Source: Alphaproteobacteria bacterium (lineage in GTDB: Bacteria; Pseudomonadota; Alphaproteobacteria; Puniceispirillales; UBA1172). Taken from it: a stretch of DNA of 14,793 nt. Positions 7,676-14,030 of this stretch are shown here, piece by piece. Positions within the stretch are counted from its first letter, which is position 1; every line of letters starts with the position of its first letter. Where the stretch lies: positions 1 to 14,793 of the forward strand of contig JALRFL010000022.1 of NCBI GenBank assembly GCA_023259875.1, written 5' to 3'. The notes under the pieces are model-generated. The model searched no databases. It saw only the letters and a program-made list of their open reading frames with translations, and had not been told where the DNA came from. The position numbers and the translations under genes are program-made.

Positions 7676-7690
7676 ATCACCACGCGTGAT
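7676..7690. terminator. Small hairpin between convergent mttB-like and FAD oxidoreductase genes
   Basis: ATCAC-CACGC-GTGAT forms a 5-bp stem with a 5-base loop in the 30-base gap between the two stop codons, after a 4-bp CGCG/CGCG element at 7661-7671. There is no T-run on either strand, so if it stops transcription it does so weakly or with Rho. Confidence 0.22.
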
Positions 7691-8998
7691 CTAACCCAGC
7701 ACCGAGAAGCTGGATTCCGCATTAATCGCACGATTGCGCGAATAAAACCCAGCATCAATTTTTCGCTGAATATAGGGGAGGGTAAAGGCCATTGGGGCGG
7801 TGTCATGATCATGACCAGATTCGCAATATGCAATCAGTTCAGCCATTAATTTTCCAGCGATTGGGGCGTTTTTATACTGATTGCCACTGCTGCCGCAGGC
7901 CATATAAAACCCACCCAAACAGGATTTATCGTAAATCGGTATCCAATCGGTTGAGGCATCATAGAGATCAACCACACCGCGCGTCTGAGAGGGAATGCCC
8001 AATGAGGGCACACGCTGGGCATAACGCATGGCTTGGGTCGTCCATTGATCTGTGAAATCGCGCGGATAATCCTTATCGTTATCTGCCCATTGATGGGGGT
8101 CACATTCTGGGTCTTCGCTTCCAATCAAGATATGATTGCCATGTTCAGGGCGGCAATAACACGCGATATCACTATCCGATACTATTGTCCCGTTATGTTC
8201 AAAATCAAACCCTTCTGGGGCTGGGACATGAACGACCTCTTGGCGCAGGGGTCGTGTTTTGATCGCCATATCGTGATCAACACCTGCCAAGGCATTAATA
8301 TGAGCAGAACCCGGCCCAGCGACATTAATCACCACAGGTGCAGAAATGGTCTCACCATGAGATAATTTTACGCCAGAAACGCGGCCTGATTGCTGAAGAA
8401 TCTCAATCACCTCAACCCCCATTTCAAACCTCGCGCCATGGCGCTTGGCCGCGGCGGCAAGATTCTGGGATGATAAAGCGGGATCCGTAACATAACCTGC
8501 ATTGGGCCAAAACACGCCGCCATGCAACCGATTGCCGTTCGCTTTGCCAAAATCAGCGTCATCCATGCGCCGAGGTGGAGTGAAACTCTCAAGCGAATAG
8601 ATCGGCAAACGACGGGTAATAGTTTCAGCATCCCATTCTTCAAACGGGCAATCCAACGCCTTACTGTTGACCATATGTTTTTCCAGATGCCCATTGGCAT
8701 CAGTTTTCATGACCAGACACCCTGTTTCCTTAAAACTGGCAAGACTGCTGGCGTCATTTTCTTGCAAATAATCCTGCCAATCGCGCCAGTAATGATAGCC
8801 TTCCCACGCAAAGGCGGTGCCGTCGAAAGTAGAATAATGCATCCGAATAATGGCGCATGATCCGGCGGTGGAACCGTGACCGATCTGTTTGTTGCGGTCA
8901 ATGGAGATGGTGCTATACCCCTTTTTTGCCATTTCATAGGCGATTGCCGTACCAATAACACCTGTTCCAATAATGATGGCATCTGCTGATGTTGTCAT
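7691..8998 (-). CDS. DAO-family FAD-dependent amine/amino acid oxidoreductase
   Basis: 435 residues. The ATG at 8998 is preferred over a GTG at 9007 because AAGGTGAG lies four bases upstream of it; that SD contains the TGA of the preceding hydrolase gene, so the two are translationally coupled. The N-terminal FAD-binding motif is G11-T-G-V-I-G16, followed by 'IDRNKQIGHGSTAGSCAIIR' and a substrate-binding middle. The C-terminal 'GGFYMACGSSGNQYKNAP' is the usual FAD-pyrophosphate strand of glycine/sarcosine oxidase and sarcosine oxidase beta-subunit relatives. It probably oxidises a secondary or primary amine of an amino acid, making an imine that hydrolyses. No GcvT half is present, unlike the enzyme at 1726-4167. 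It is the last gene of a three-gene operon. Exact substrate and electron acceptor (O2 or quinone) are open. Confidence 0.82.
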   Translation of the reverse strand: MTTSADAIIIGTGVIGTAIAYEMAKKGYSTISIDRNKQIGHGSTAGSCAIIRMHYSTFDGTAFAWEGYHYWRDWQDYLQENDASSLASFKETGCLVMKTDANGHLEKHMVNSKALDCPFEEWDAETITRRLPIYSLESFTPPRRMDDADFGKANGNRLHGGVFWPNAGYVTDPALSSQNLAAAAKRHGARFEMGVEVIEILQQSGRVSGVKLSHGETISAPVVINVAGPGSAHINALAGVDHDMAIKTRPLRQEVVHVPAPEGFDFEHNGTIVSDSDIACYCRPEHGNHILIGSEDPECDPHQWADNDKDYPRDFTDQWTTQAMRYAQRVPSLGIPSQTRGVVDLYDASTDWIPIYDKSCLGGFYMACGSSGNQYKNAPIAGKLMAELIAYCESGHDHDTAPMAFTLPYIQRKIDAGFYSRNRAINAESSFSVLG

Positions 8999-9003
8999 AT
9001 GTC

Positions 9004-9969
9004 TCACCTTGTTTTCAAAATCTGATCATCGCTGTCCTTAGGCAATTGCATCAACCCTTTGACGGCATCAATAATATGCTCAAACGCCTCGGCAATTTCA
9101 ACACTATGGTGGCGGCCGCGCAAATACCCATGCGGCAATCCTCTTTCCAACATTAGGCTGGCATCACCACCAGCGGAAATGATGTTATCACAATACGCGG
9201 CGGCGTCATCCCTAAGGGGATCACATTCTGCGGCAAAGGCACGGGTAGGCGGCAAGCCAAACGCATCCCTATTTGCCAAAGGGGGAGAGGCCGTTTCGTG
9301 ATCATAATTATCACCATAGAGGGCTTTGCCACAGGCGATAGCCTCGCGGAGCGATAACAAAGGGGCATTGGCGTGTTCAATGTAACTGCCTTTCGTCGCC
9401 GCACCCCCAAGCCATGGATAGATCAATACCTGTCCTGCTATTGGCAAATCTGATGCTAAGGCCGCAGACACCATAGCGGCAAGCCACGCGCCGGCGCTGT
9501 CACCGATTAATACCACGCGCCGACCCGGATAGGCCAAAGCCGCCCATGTTACCGCATCCTCAGCATCTTCTAGCAAAGTGGGAAACCGATTTTCTGGAGC
9601 AAGCCGATAATCCACCGCCACCAATTCCGCGCCACTGCGATAGGAAATGTCTGCACAAATACTGTGATGGGTATCCAAACCGCCTAAGGTAAAGCCGCCC
9701 CCATGCAGATAAATCAGAATATGATCCACATTGGTGTTTTCAGGCGAATAGCATCTGACACCAATCTGATGATGGCCATCGCGCCCTAAGACCGTCTTAT
9801 CATGAACCGCCATATGTGGCGGCAGTGGGGAATCAAACGCACGGCACAACTGATCATAGGCTTGGCGAGTGTCAGAAAGGGAAAGCGTCGCGGCTTCAGA
9901 GGAATAAAAGCGTTCTGTCATCTGAATAAATTTCAATACGCCAGAGGCCATGACAGAGGCATAATCCAT
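9004..9969 (-). CDS. HSL-type alpha/beta hydrolase (esterase/lipase or amidohydrolase)
   Basis: 321 residues of alpha/beta hydrolase fold-3. The oxyanion-hole motif HGGG is at 89-92 followed by FTLGG, the nucleophile elbow is G156-D-S158-A-G160, the acid is Asp250 in 'AECDPLRDD', and the His is His280 in 'LPHGYLRG', so the whole catalytic triad is present. No signal peptide is seen, so it acts in the cytoplasm on a small ester, lactone or amide. The ATG at 9969 shares its first base with the TAA of the upstream crotonase-like gene (TAATG), and its own TGA sits inside the SD of the next gene, showing one tightly coupled transcript. This arrangement, an acyl-handling protein, a hydrolase and an amine oxidoreductase, suggests release of an amine or N-methyl amino acid from an ester or amide (inference). 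Confidence 0.85.
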   Translation of the reverse strand: MDYASVMASGVLKFIQMTERFYSSEAATLSLSDTRQAYDQLCRAFDSPLPPHMAVHDKTVLGRDGHHQIGVRCYSPENTNVDHILIYLHGGGFTLGGLDTHHSICADISYRSGAELVAVDYRLAPENRFPTLLEDAEDAVTWAALAYPGRRVVLIGDSAGAWLAAMVSAALASDLPIAGQVLIYPWLGGAATKGSYIEHANAPLLSLREAIACGKALYGDNYDHETASPPLANRDAFGLPPTRAFAAECDPLRDDAAAYCDNIISAGGDASLMLERGLPHGYLRGRHHSVEIAEAFEHIIDAVKGLMQLPKDSDDQILKTR

Positions 9970-10811
9970 TATGATAATACTTTCTTCCAGTCGGCTGGGC
10001 GTTTGTGAATAAAGGCATCCATGCCTTCTTTGGCTTCGGGGTGAAGCATATTTTCCACCATCACCTCTGCTGTATGCGCGTAAGCATCGGATAAAGACAT
10101 GTCCAGCTGGTCATAAAACGCCGCTTTACCCATCCGCAAAGTGACAGGAGGTTTGCTTGTGATCCGTTGCGCCAAGGCTAGGGCTGATGCATCAAGTTCC
10201 CCTGCTGGTACCACTTGATTTACTAACCCCCACTCCGCCGCCTGATGTGCCGAGATAGGAACACCTGTCAACAGCATTTCCATGGCGCGCTTGCGCGGAA
10301 TATTCCGACTTAAGGCCACCATCGGCGTTGAACAAAACAGCCCAATATGAACCCCCGGTGTGGCAAAACTCGCCGCATCACTGGCGACCGCAAGATCACA
10401 ACTGGCCACCAACTGGCAACCAGCGGCAGTAGCAAGACCGCCCACTACCGCAATAATAGGTTTGGGGGATCGGGTGATAGCCATCATTAGCCGCACACAA
10501 TCCGCCATGGTCGCTTCGAAAAAAGCCTTGCCGCCATCGCTATCTTGCCGCGCCGCGGTAATTTCCTTCAGATCGTGACCAGCAGAAAACACCGACCCTT
10601 CTGCCCGTAGCAAGATCACCCGAACATAGGCATTGCCCTCAAGGGTATTTAGCGCATCACATATCGCCGCCATCATGGCGCGTGACAGACTATTCCGGCG
10701 ATCTGGACGATTAAGGGTTATCGTCGCAATCCCTGATGCGTCGTCATGATCAATACTGACCAAGGGTAAATCGGGGCTAGCAGAGGGTTTTGTAGAAATT
10801 TCCGTCATCAT
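9969..10811 (-). CDS. Crotonase-fold (enoyl-CoA hydratase/isomerase) protein, ECHDC3-like
   Basis: 280 residues from the ATG at 10811, which has AGAGG five bases upstream; the next codon (10808) is also ATG, and a GTG at 10829 is less likely. CoA-binding and oxyanion features are present: 'SAGHDLKE' at 76-83 and 'GGLATAAGCQL' at 124-134. Both catalytic glutamates of standard hydratases are missing: the G-C-E-L Glu is Gln133, and the P-E-x-x-L-G Glu is replaced in 'TPGVHIGLF' by Gly153. 'GLFCSTPMVALSRNI' is the pattern I associate with the ECHDC3 branch. It may bind a CoA ester without hydrating it, or catalyse another crotonase-type reaction. First gene of the operon with the hydrolase and FAD oxidoreductase. 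Confidence 0.85.
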   Translation of the reverse strand: MMTEISTKPSASPDLPLVSIDHDDASGIATITLNRPDRRNSLSRAMMAAICDALNTLEGNAYVRVILLRAEGSVFSAGHDLKEITAARQDSDGGKAFFEATMADCVRLMMAITRSPKPIIAVVGGLATAAGCQLVASCDLAVASDAASFATPGVHIGLFCSTPMVALSRNIPRKRAMEMLLTGVPISAHQAAEWGLVNQVVPAGELDASALALAQRITSKPPVTLRMGKAAFYDQLDMSLSDAYAHTAEVMVENMLHPEAKEGMDAFIHKRPADWKKVLS

Positions 10812-10929
10812 CACAACCTCTTTTCTCACTTTACCTACGATGCCATACTCATGATGAAGGTCAAGCCTAATCCCGAGAACAAGTTAATGCTTGACTTGAT
10901 CGGTAAAAATGACAAAAGTCAGATGTTCG

Positions 10930-11110
10930 GTTCTAGTCAGACTAAGCCTGCTGGATGAAAAGGGAATACGGGAGGGGATGACCCAAGATTAGAGGGCCCT
11001 AGCCGTGACTGCCCCCGCAACTGTGAGCGTGAGCCCACATCCATTAATGCCACTGGATTATCTGGGAAGGCGGGATGGGGCGTTTAAGCGCAAGTCAGGA
11101 GACCTGCCGA
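10930..11110 (+). promoter_or_regulatory. Cobalamin (B12) riboswitch upstream of cbtB-cbtA
   Basis: The conserved blocks of the cobalamin aptamer occur in order: AAAAGGGAATACGGG (10958-10972), GCCGTGACTGCCCCCGCAACTGT (11002-11024, in part), GCCACTG (11049-11055), CTGGGAAGGCG (11062-11072) and the B12 box AGTCAGGAGACCTGCC (11093-11108). Adenosyl- or other cobalamin binding should reduce expression of the cobalt transporter genes that follow. The boundaries are approximate. The stretch 10830-10930 holds the presumed promoters of this transcript and of the divergent crotonase-like operon, but I see no convincing -35/-10 pair in it. Confidence 0.95.
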
Positions 11111-11127
11111 GCGTAATATTAACCGCA

Positions 11128-11149
11128 TTTCTGTCGGGTGTGACAGGAG
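11128..11149 (+). promoter_or_regulatory. Hairpin over an SD-like site, candidate riboswitch expression platform
   Basis: CTGTC (11131-11135) pairs with GACAG (11142-11146) across six bases; with two G-U pairs and one U-A the stem extends to 11128 and 11149 and covers AGGAG (11145-11149). No T-run follows, so control would be at translation. A second SD, GGAG at 11152-11155, spaced six bases from the cbtB ATG, stays outside the stem, which weakens the case. Confidence 0.35.
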
Positions 11150-11161
11150 ATGGAGCCAAAT

Positions 11162-11356
11162 ATGACGACCAAAGATACCGCCGCAACGACCCTTTCCCAA
11201 AATATTTCCAGCAACCTATCTAGCCGACTAGTGACTTATGTTGCTGTTATGCTCTTGGGTTTTAGTATCCTTGCTGTTGCTGGCCATGCCCAGACACCAG
11301 GCCTTCATGGTGCCGCGCATGACACACGCCATGCCACAGGTTTTCCCTGCCACTAA
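11162..11356 (+). CDS. cbtB: CbtB, small cobalt transporter subunit
   Basis: 64 residues from the ATG at 11162, selected because GGAG lies six bases upstream; an in-frame ATG at 11150 would overlap the upstream SD and is unlikely. One transmembrane helix (about residues 27-45, 'VTYVAVMLLGFSILAVAGHAQ') is followed by a His-rich tail with H-G-A-A-H-D-T-R-H and a final C-H, the metal-binding tail typical of CbtB. It lies directly behind a cobalamin riboswitch and 37 bases before cbtA, the standard arrangement. CbtA/CbtB are predicted inner-membrane cobalt importers in alphaproteobacteria that lack other cobalt uptake systems. Confidence 0.92.
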   Translation: MTTKDTAATTLSQNISSNLSSRLVTYVAVMLLGFSILAVAGHAQTPGLHGAAHDTRHATGFPCH

Positions 11357-11393
11357 TCCCTATTTTTACGACTATCTTTCAAGGTAGGCATTA

Positions 11394-12083
11394 ATGTTTA
11401 TGCGTCTTTTGACAAGCGCCATATTCGCTGGCGCCTTAGCAGGGCTAGTGGGCGGAATATTACAGCTTTATTTTGTTCAGCCTGTGCTTTTGTTGGCAGA
11501 ACTTTATGAATCTGGTCAGCTTGTCCATTTCGGGGCAGAACCGGCCATGATCTCAATGGGTTATGCTGGCTTTGATCTGACGCGTGATCTGTGGAGTCTA
11601 GCCTTTTCTTTGCTGATTTATTGTGGCTATGGGCTTATGCTTGTGGCGCTCATGGGGATAGCATCAGACCAATCCTTGATATCGGCACATCCCACCTTTC
11701 GCCATGGCATCATCTGGGGCGTGGGGGGATTTGTGGCCTTGCATCTAGCGCCTAGTTTTGGTTTAGCACCAGAGGTTCCCGGTGGGGCTAGCGCTGATCT
11801 GGAAGCCCGGCAAGTCTGGTGGTTTGCCACGACTTTAGCCACTTCCGTAGCGTTATGGCTATTCGCGTTTGCCAAAACCCAAAAGATGATAGGGCTTGGG
11901 GTGATCTTGCTCTTTGCCCCACATCTCTTCGGCCCGCCTGAGGTTACCTATTTGCGCGGCCCTGTGCCGCCAGAGGTCGCCGCGCTATTTGCGTCACGCG
12001 TGCTTGGTGTTGGCCTGATTGCTTGGGTGGTTCTTGGTGCTGCCGCCAGCCATATTTTTGGCCGCTTTTCAGCATCAGAATAA
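11394..12083 (+). CDS. cbtA: CbtA, cobalt transporter membrane subunit
   Basis: 229 residues with about five to six hydrophobic helices. CbtA motifs are visible: an early 'AGLVGGILQLYFVQPVLLLAE', then 'FRHGIIWGVGGFVALHLAPS' and 'FGLAPEVPG', in which the His and Glu are likely to contact cobalt, and 'HLFGPPE' near the C-terminal part. Translation begins at the ATG at 11394 after AAGGTAGG; a second ATG two codons later is also possible. It is the second gene of the riboswitch-controlled unit and is convergent with the EamA-family gene, 36 bases apart. Cobalt import would support corrinoid synthesis, which fits the corrinoid-dependent MttB-family gene nearby. Confidence 0.92.
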   Translation: MFMRLLTSAIFAGALAGLVGGILQLYFVQPVLLLAELYESGQLVHFGAEPAMISMGYAGFDLTRDLWSLAFSLLIYCGYGLMLVALMGIASDQSLISAHPTFRHGIIWGVGGFVALHLAPSFGLAPEVPGGASADLEARQVWWFATTLATSVALWLFAFAKTQKMIGLGVILLFAPHLFGPPEVTYLRGPVPPEVAALFASRVLGVGLIAWVVLGAAASHIFGRFSASE

Positions 12084-12119
12084 CCGCGAGATTACCGCCA
12101 TCCAATAGGGCAATTCGCG

Positions 12120-13025
12120 TTACATTTTCTCGCGTCGCCGCAACACCAACTGGCCTTGGGCTCTGGCGACCATAACGCCGCTACTGATGATGAAAATCAT
12201 CCCTGCCCACGCCAGCGGGTCTGGCCAAGTGCCAAACATAATCAGCCCAAGACAAATCCCTGATACAATTTCAGAATAAGTGAACGGGGCAAGCGAGCCT
12301 GCGGTCGCGCGTGCCAATGCCATAATCATAAGCGTTTGCGCTAAGGCACTGATGACAGCCAGCAAAGCCAACATCCCCAAGGGCCAATGCAAAGGGGGCA
12401 CCCATACAGCAGGCAAAAAAGGGATCAGACTGATCGAGGCGGCCATGCCGCCCCACATCGACATGACAATTGGATCAACGGCCACCCCTAGCTTGCGGTT
12501 AATCATCATCTGCATAGAGACCATGACCCCCGACAGGACAATCATCATGGCATGGGCGTCCAGACCAAAAGGGTCCGGTCGCATCACCAATAGCACTCCG
12601 GTAAATCCGCCAACAACCCCGAACCATGCAGATGCTGCCACTTTCTCGCCTAGAAAAATAGGGGCAAAGATGATCATAAGGAACGGATAAATATAAAGAA
12701 TGGCTATGGCATTACCAAAAGCGATATGTTGCACCCCCATAATAAAGGCAACATTGCCAATCGCCAGCATCACCCCTCTTAGCACCTGAAGTTGTGGGCG
12801 CGGCGGCGCAAACGCCCTCCACCCTGTTCGCCATATTGCCAACGGTAAAAGGATACTGAAATAACCAACAAAACGAAGCCACGCCACCAGCACCGGGTCT
12901 AATTCTTCGGTTAAGACTTTCATCATTGCGCCTGTCAATGCTGCCAGTGACAGGCCAAGGATAATAAAAAAGATGGCGCGACTTTGCTGGCCTCGCGCCC
13001 CTTCATTGGCTGGATTTATGATCAG
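12120..13025 (-). CDS. EamA/DMT-family transporter, probable CTG start
   Basis: Ten-helix drug/metabolite transporter (EamA, RhaT-like) protein. The first conventional start codon in frame is a TTG at 12938 with no SD; it would cut off the first helix ('AIFFIILGLSLAALTGAMM'). The frame stays open upstream to a stop at 13070-13068, with no ATG, GTG or TTG. A CTG at 13025 has AAAGGA eight bases upstream and overlaps the TGA of the preceding gene as CTGA, exactly where an ATGA overlap would be expected; starting there gives 301 residues, the family's normal length. ATC and ATA follow as less well spaced alternatives. EamA repeats lie in the two halves (about residues 15-145 and 160-290). Exported substrate unknown; pairing with a persulfide-dioxygenase-like enzyme suggests a sulfur compound or amino acid (inference). 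Confidence 0.78.
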   Translation of the reverse strand: MIINPANEGARGQQSRAIFFIILGLSLAALTGAMMKVLTEELDPVLVAWLRFVGYFSILLPLAIWRTGWRAFAPPRPQLQVLRGVMLAIGNVAFIMGVQHIAFGNAIAILYIYPFLMIIFAPIFLGEKVAASAWFGVVGGFTGVLLVMRPDPFGLDAHAMMIVLSGVMVSMQMMINRKLGVAVDPIVMSMWGGMAASISLIPFLPAVWVPPLHWPLGMLALLAVISALAQTLMIMALARATAGSLAPFTYSEIVSGICLGLIMFGTWPDPLAWAGMIFIISSGVMVARAQGQLVLRRREKM

Positions 13026-13894
13026 GAACGCAATCCTTTGACCGGCACTTTGAGATAAGTTTCCCCATTATCTTCGGTTTCGGGGAAATGGCCTGCTCGC
13101 ATATTGACCTGAATTGATGGCATGATGAGTTTTGGCATAGCCAGTGTGGCATCGCGCGTCTCACGCATAGTGACATATTCGTCTTCGCTGATGCCATCTC
13201 GGACATGAATGTTATTAGCCCGTTGTTCACCAACCGTGGTTTCCCATGCGATCTCACGCCCATTGGGGCCATAATCATGGCAAATAAAGATGCGTGTTTC
13301 CGGCGGCAATTCCAACAGGCTTTTGATCGACCGATAAAGGGTGCGAGCATCACCCCCCGGAAAATCTGCCCTTGCTGTGCCGCCATCAGGCATGAAAAGG
13401 GTGTCACCAGCAAAGATAGCATCACCAATGATATGAGCCATACAAGCCGGCGTATGCCCAGGCGTAGCGATCACCGATGCGGCAATTTCCCCGATCTGAT
13501 AGGTGTCCCCATCGGAAAACAGCTGATCAAACTGGCTGCCATCACGCTCAAACTTCGTGCCGGCGTTGAACACCTTGCCAAAGATATTCTGAACTTCGGT
13601 AATCTTTTCTGAAATGCCAATCTTACCGCCAATCTTTTCTTGAAGATACGGCGCGGCAGACAGATGATCGGCGTGAACATGCGTTTCAATCAGCCATACC
13701 ACATCAAGCCCTTCGGCTTTGACATAGGAAATAATTTCATCCGCATGATCATAAAAAATTGTGCCGCTTGCGTAATCAAAATCTAGCACAGGGTCGATGA
13801 TTGCGGTTTTTTTCGTGGCCGGATCAACAACCACATAGCTAATGGTATTGGACGCCTCATCAAAAAAAGCCTTAACGCTCGGCACTTGTGTCAT
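13022..13894 (-). CDS. MBL-fold metallohydrolase, persulfide dioxygenase (Blh/ETHE1)-like
   Basis: 290 residues from the ATG at 13894, which has GGGGGAAG a few bases upstream; earlier ATGs at 13918 and 13930 add residues unlike the family. The metallo-beta-lactamase motif T71-H-V-H-A-D-H77 is intact, with further metal-site residues His147 (GHTPA), Asp164 (AGDTLF) and His206 (CHDYGP). 'GGTARADFPGGDARTLY' at 171-187 is typical of the Blh/ETHE1-like group rather than of glyoxalase II. These proteins oxidise glutathione persulfide to sulfite using mononuclear iron held by His/His/Asp (His72, His147, Asp164 here by analogy). No rhodanese domain is fused. It is co-transcribed with the EamA transporter through a 4-base overlap. 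Function as sulfide detoxification is from family knowledge. Confidence 0.85.
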   Translation of the reverse strand: MTQVPSVKAFFDEASNTISYVVVDPATKKTAIIDPVLDFDYASGTIFYDHADEIISYVKAEGLDVVWLIETHVHADHLSAAPYLQEKIGGKIGISEKITEVQNIFGKVFNAGTKFERDGSQFDQLFSDGDTYQIGEIAASVIATPGHTPACMAHIIGDAIFAGDTLFMPDGGTARADFPGGDARTLYRSIKSLLELPPETRIFICHDYGPNGREIAWETTVGEQRANNIHVRDGISEDEYVTMRETRDATLAMPKLIMPSIQVNMRAGHFPETEDNGETYLKVPVKGLRS

Positions 13895-13955
13895 ATCAGT
13901 CTTCCCCCAGCTTCCCATAGAATTACGCAAACCTAATCTTAATCTCTATCCTATA

Positions 13956-13985
13956 AATATAAGGGGATTTCCCCTTCATATTCAA
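13956..13985 (-). promoter_or_regulatory. Possible promoter with palindromic spacer, ahead of the MBL gene
   Basis: On the minus strand TTGAAT (13985-13980) and TATATT (13961-13956) are 18 bases apart, an acceptable sigma70 pair, about 60 bases upstream of the MBL start. The spacer contains a perfect 6-bp inverted repeat, AAGGGG-ATTT-CCCCTT (13961-13976), a likely operator position. Alternatively the repeat is a weak terminator for the GlcF gene, whose stop is 55 bases upstream, with only TATATTTAT after it. Confidence 0.35.
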
Positions 13986-14030
13986 GAGGGGTGATGAATA
14001 AGAGCTGATTATGATTATCTCATTATCACC

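Noticed and set aside
10891..10919. TTGACT as the -35 of the riboswitch promoter
   Set aside because: No acceptable -10 hexamer is found at 16-18 bases; the nearest candidate, AAAAGT, is a poor match.
12085..12134. Inverted repeat CGCGAGA ... TCTCGCG between cbtA and the EamA gene as a terminator
   Set aside because: The arms are 36 bases apart, the right arm lies in the EamA coding region, and there is no T-run, so a terminator is not supported.
12280..12690. A 136-codon plus-strand open frame inside the EamA gene
   Set aside because: It is antisense to a gene with clear family motifs, shows no recognisable domain, and its composition follows the complementary codons of the real gene.
13003..13428. 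A 141-codon minus-strand frame overlapping the MBL gene
   Set aside because: It lies in another frame of a gene with an intact metal-binding motif, and the translation is low-complexity and unlike any family I know.
13205..13612. A 135-codon plus-strand frame antisense to the MBL gene
   Set aside because: Shadow of the coding strand; no SD or motif supports it.
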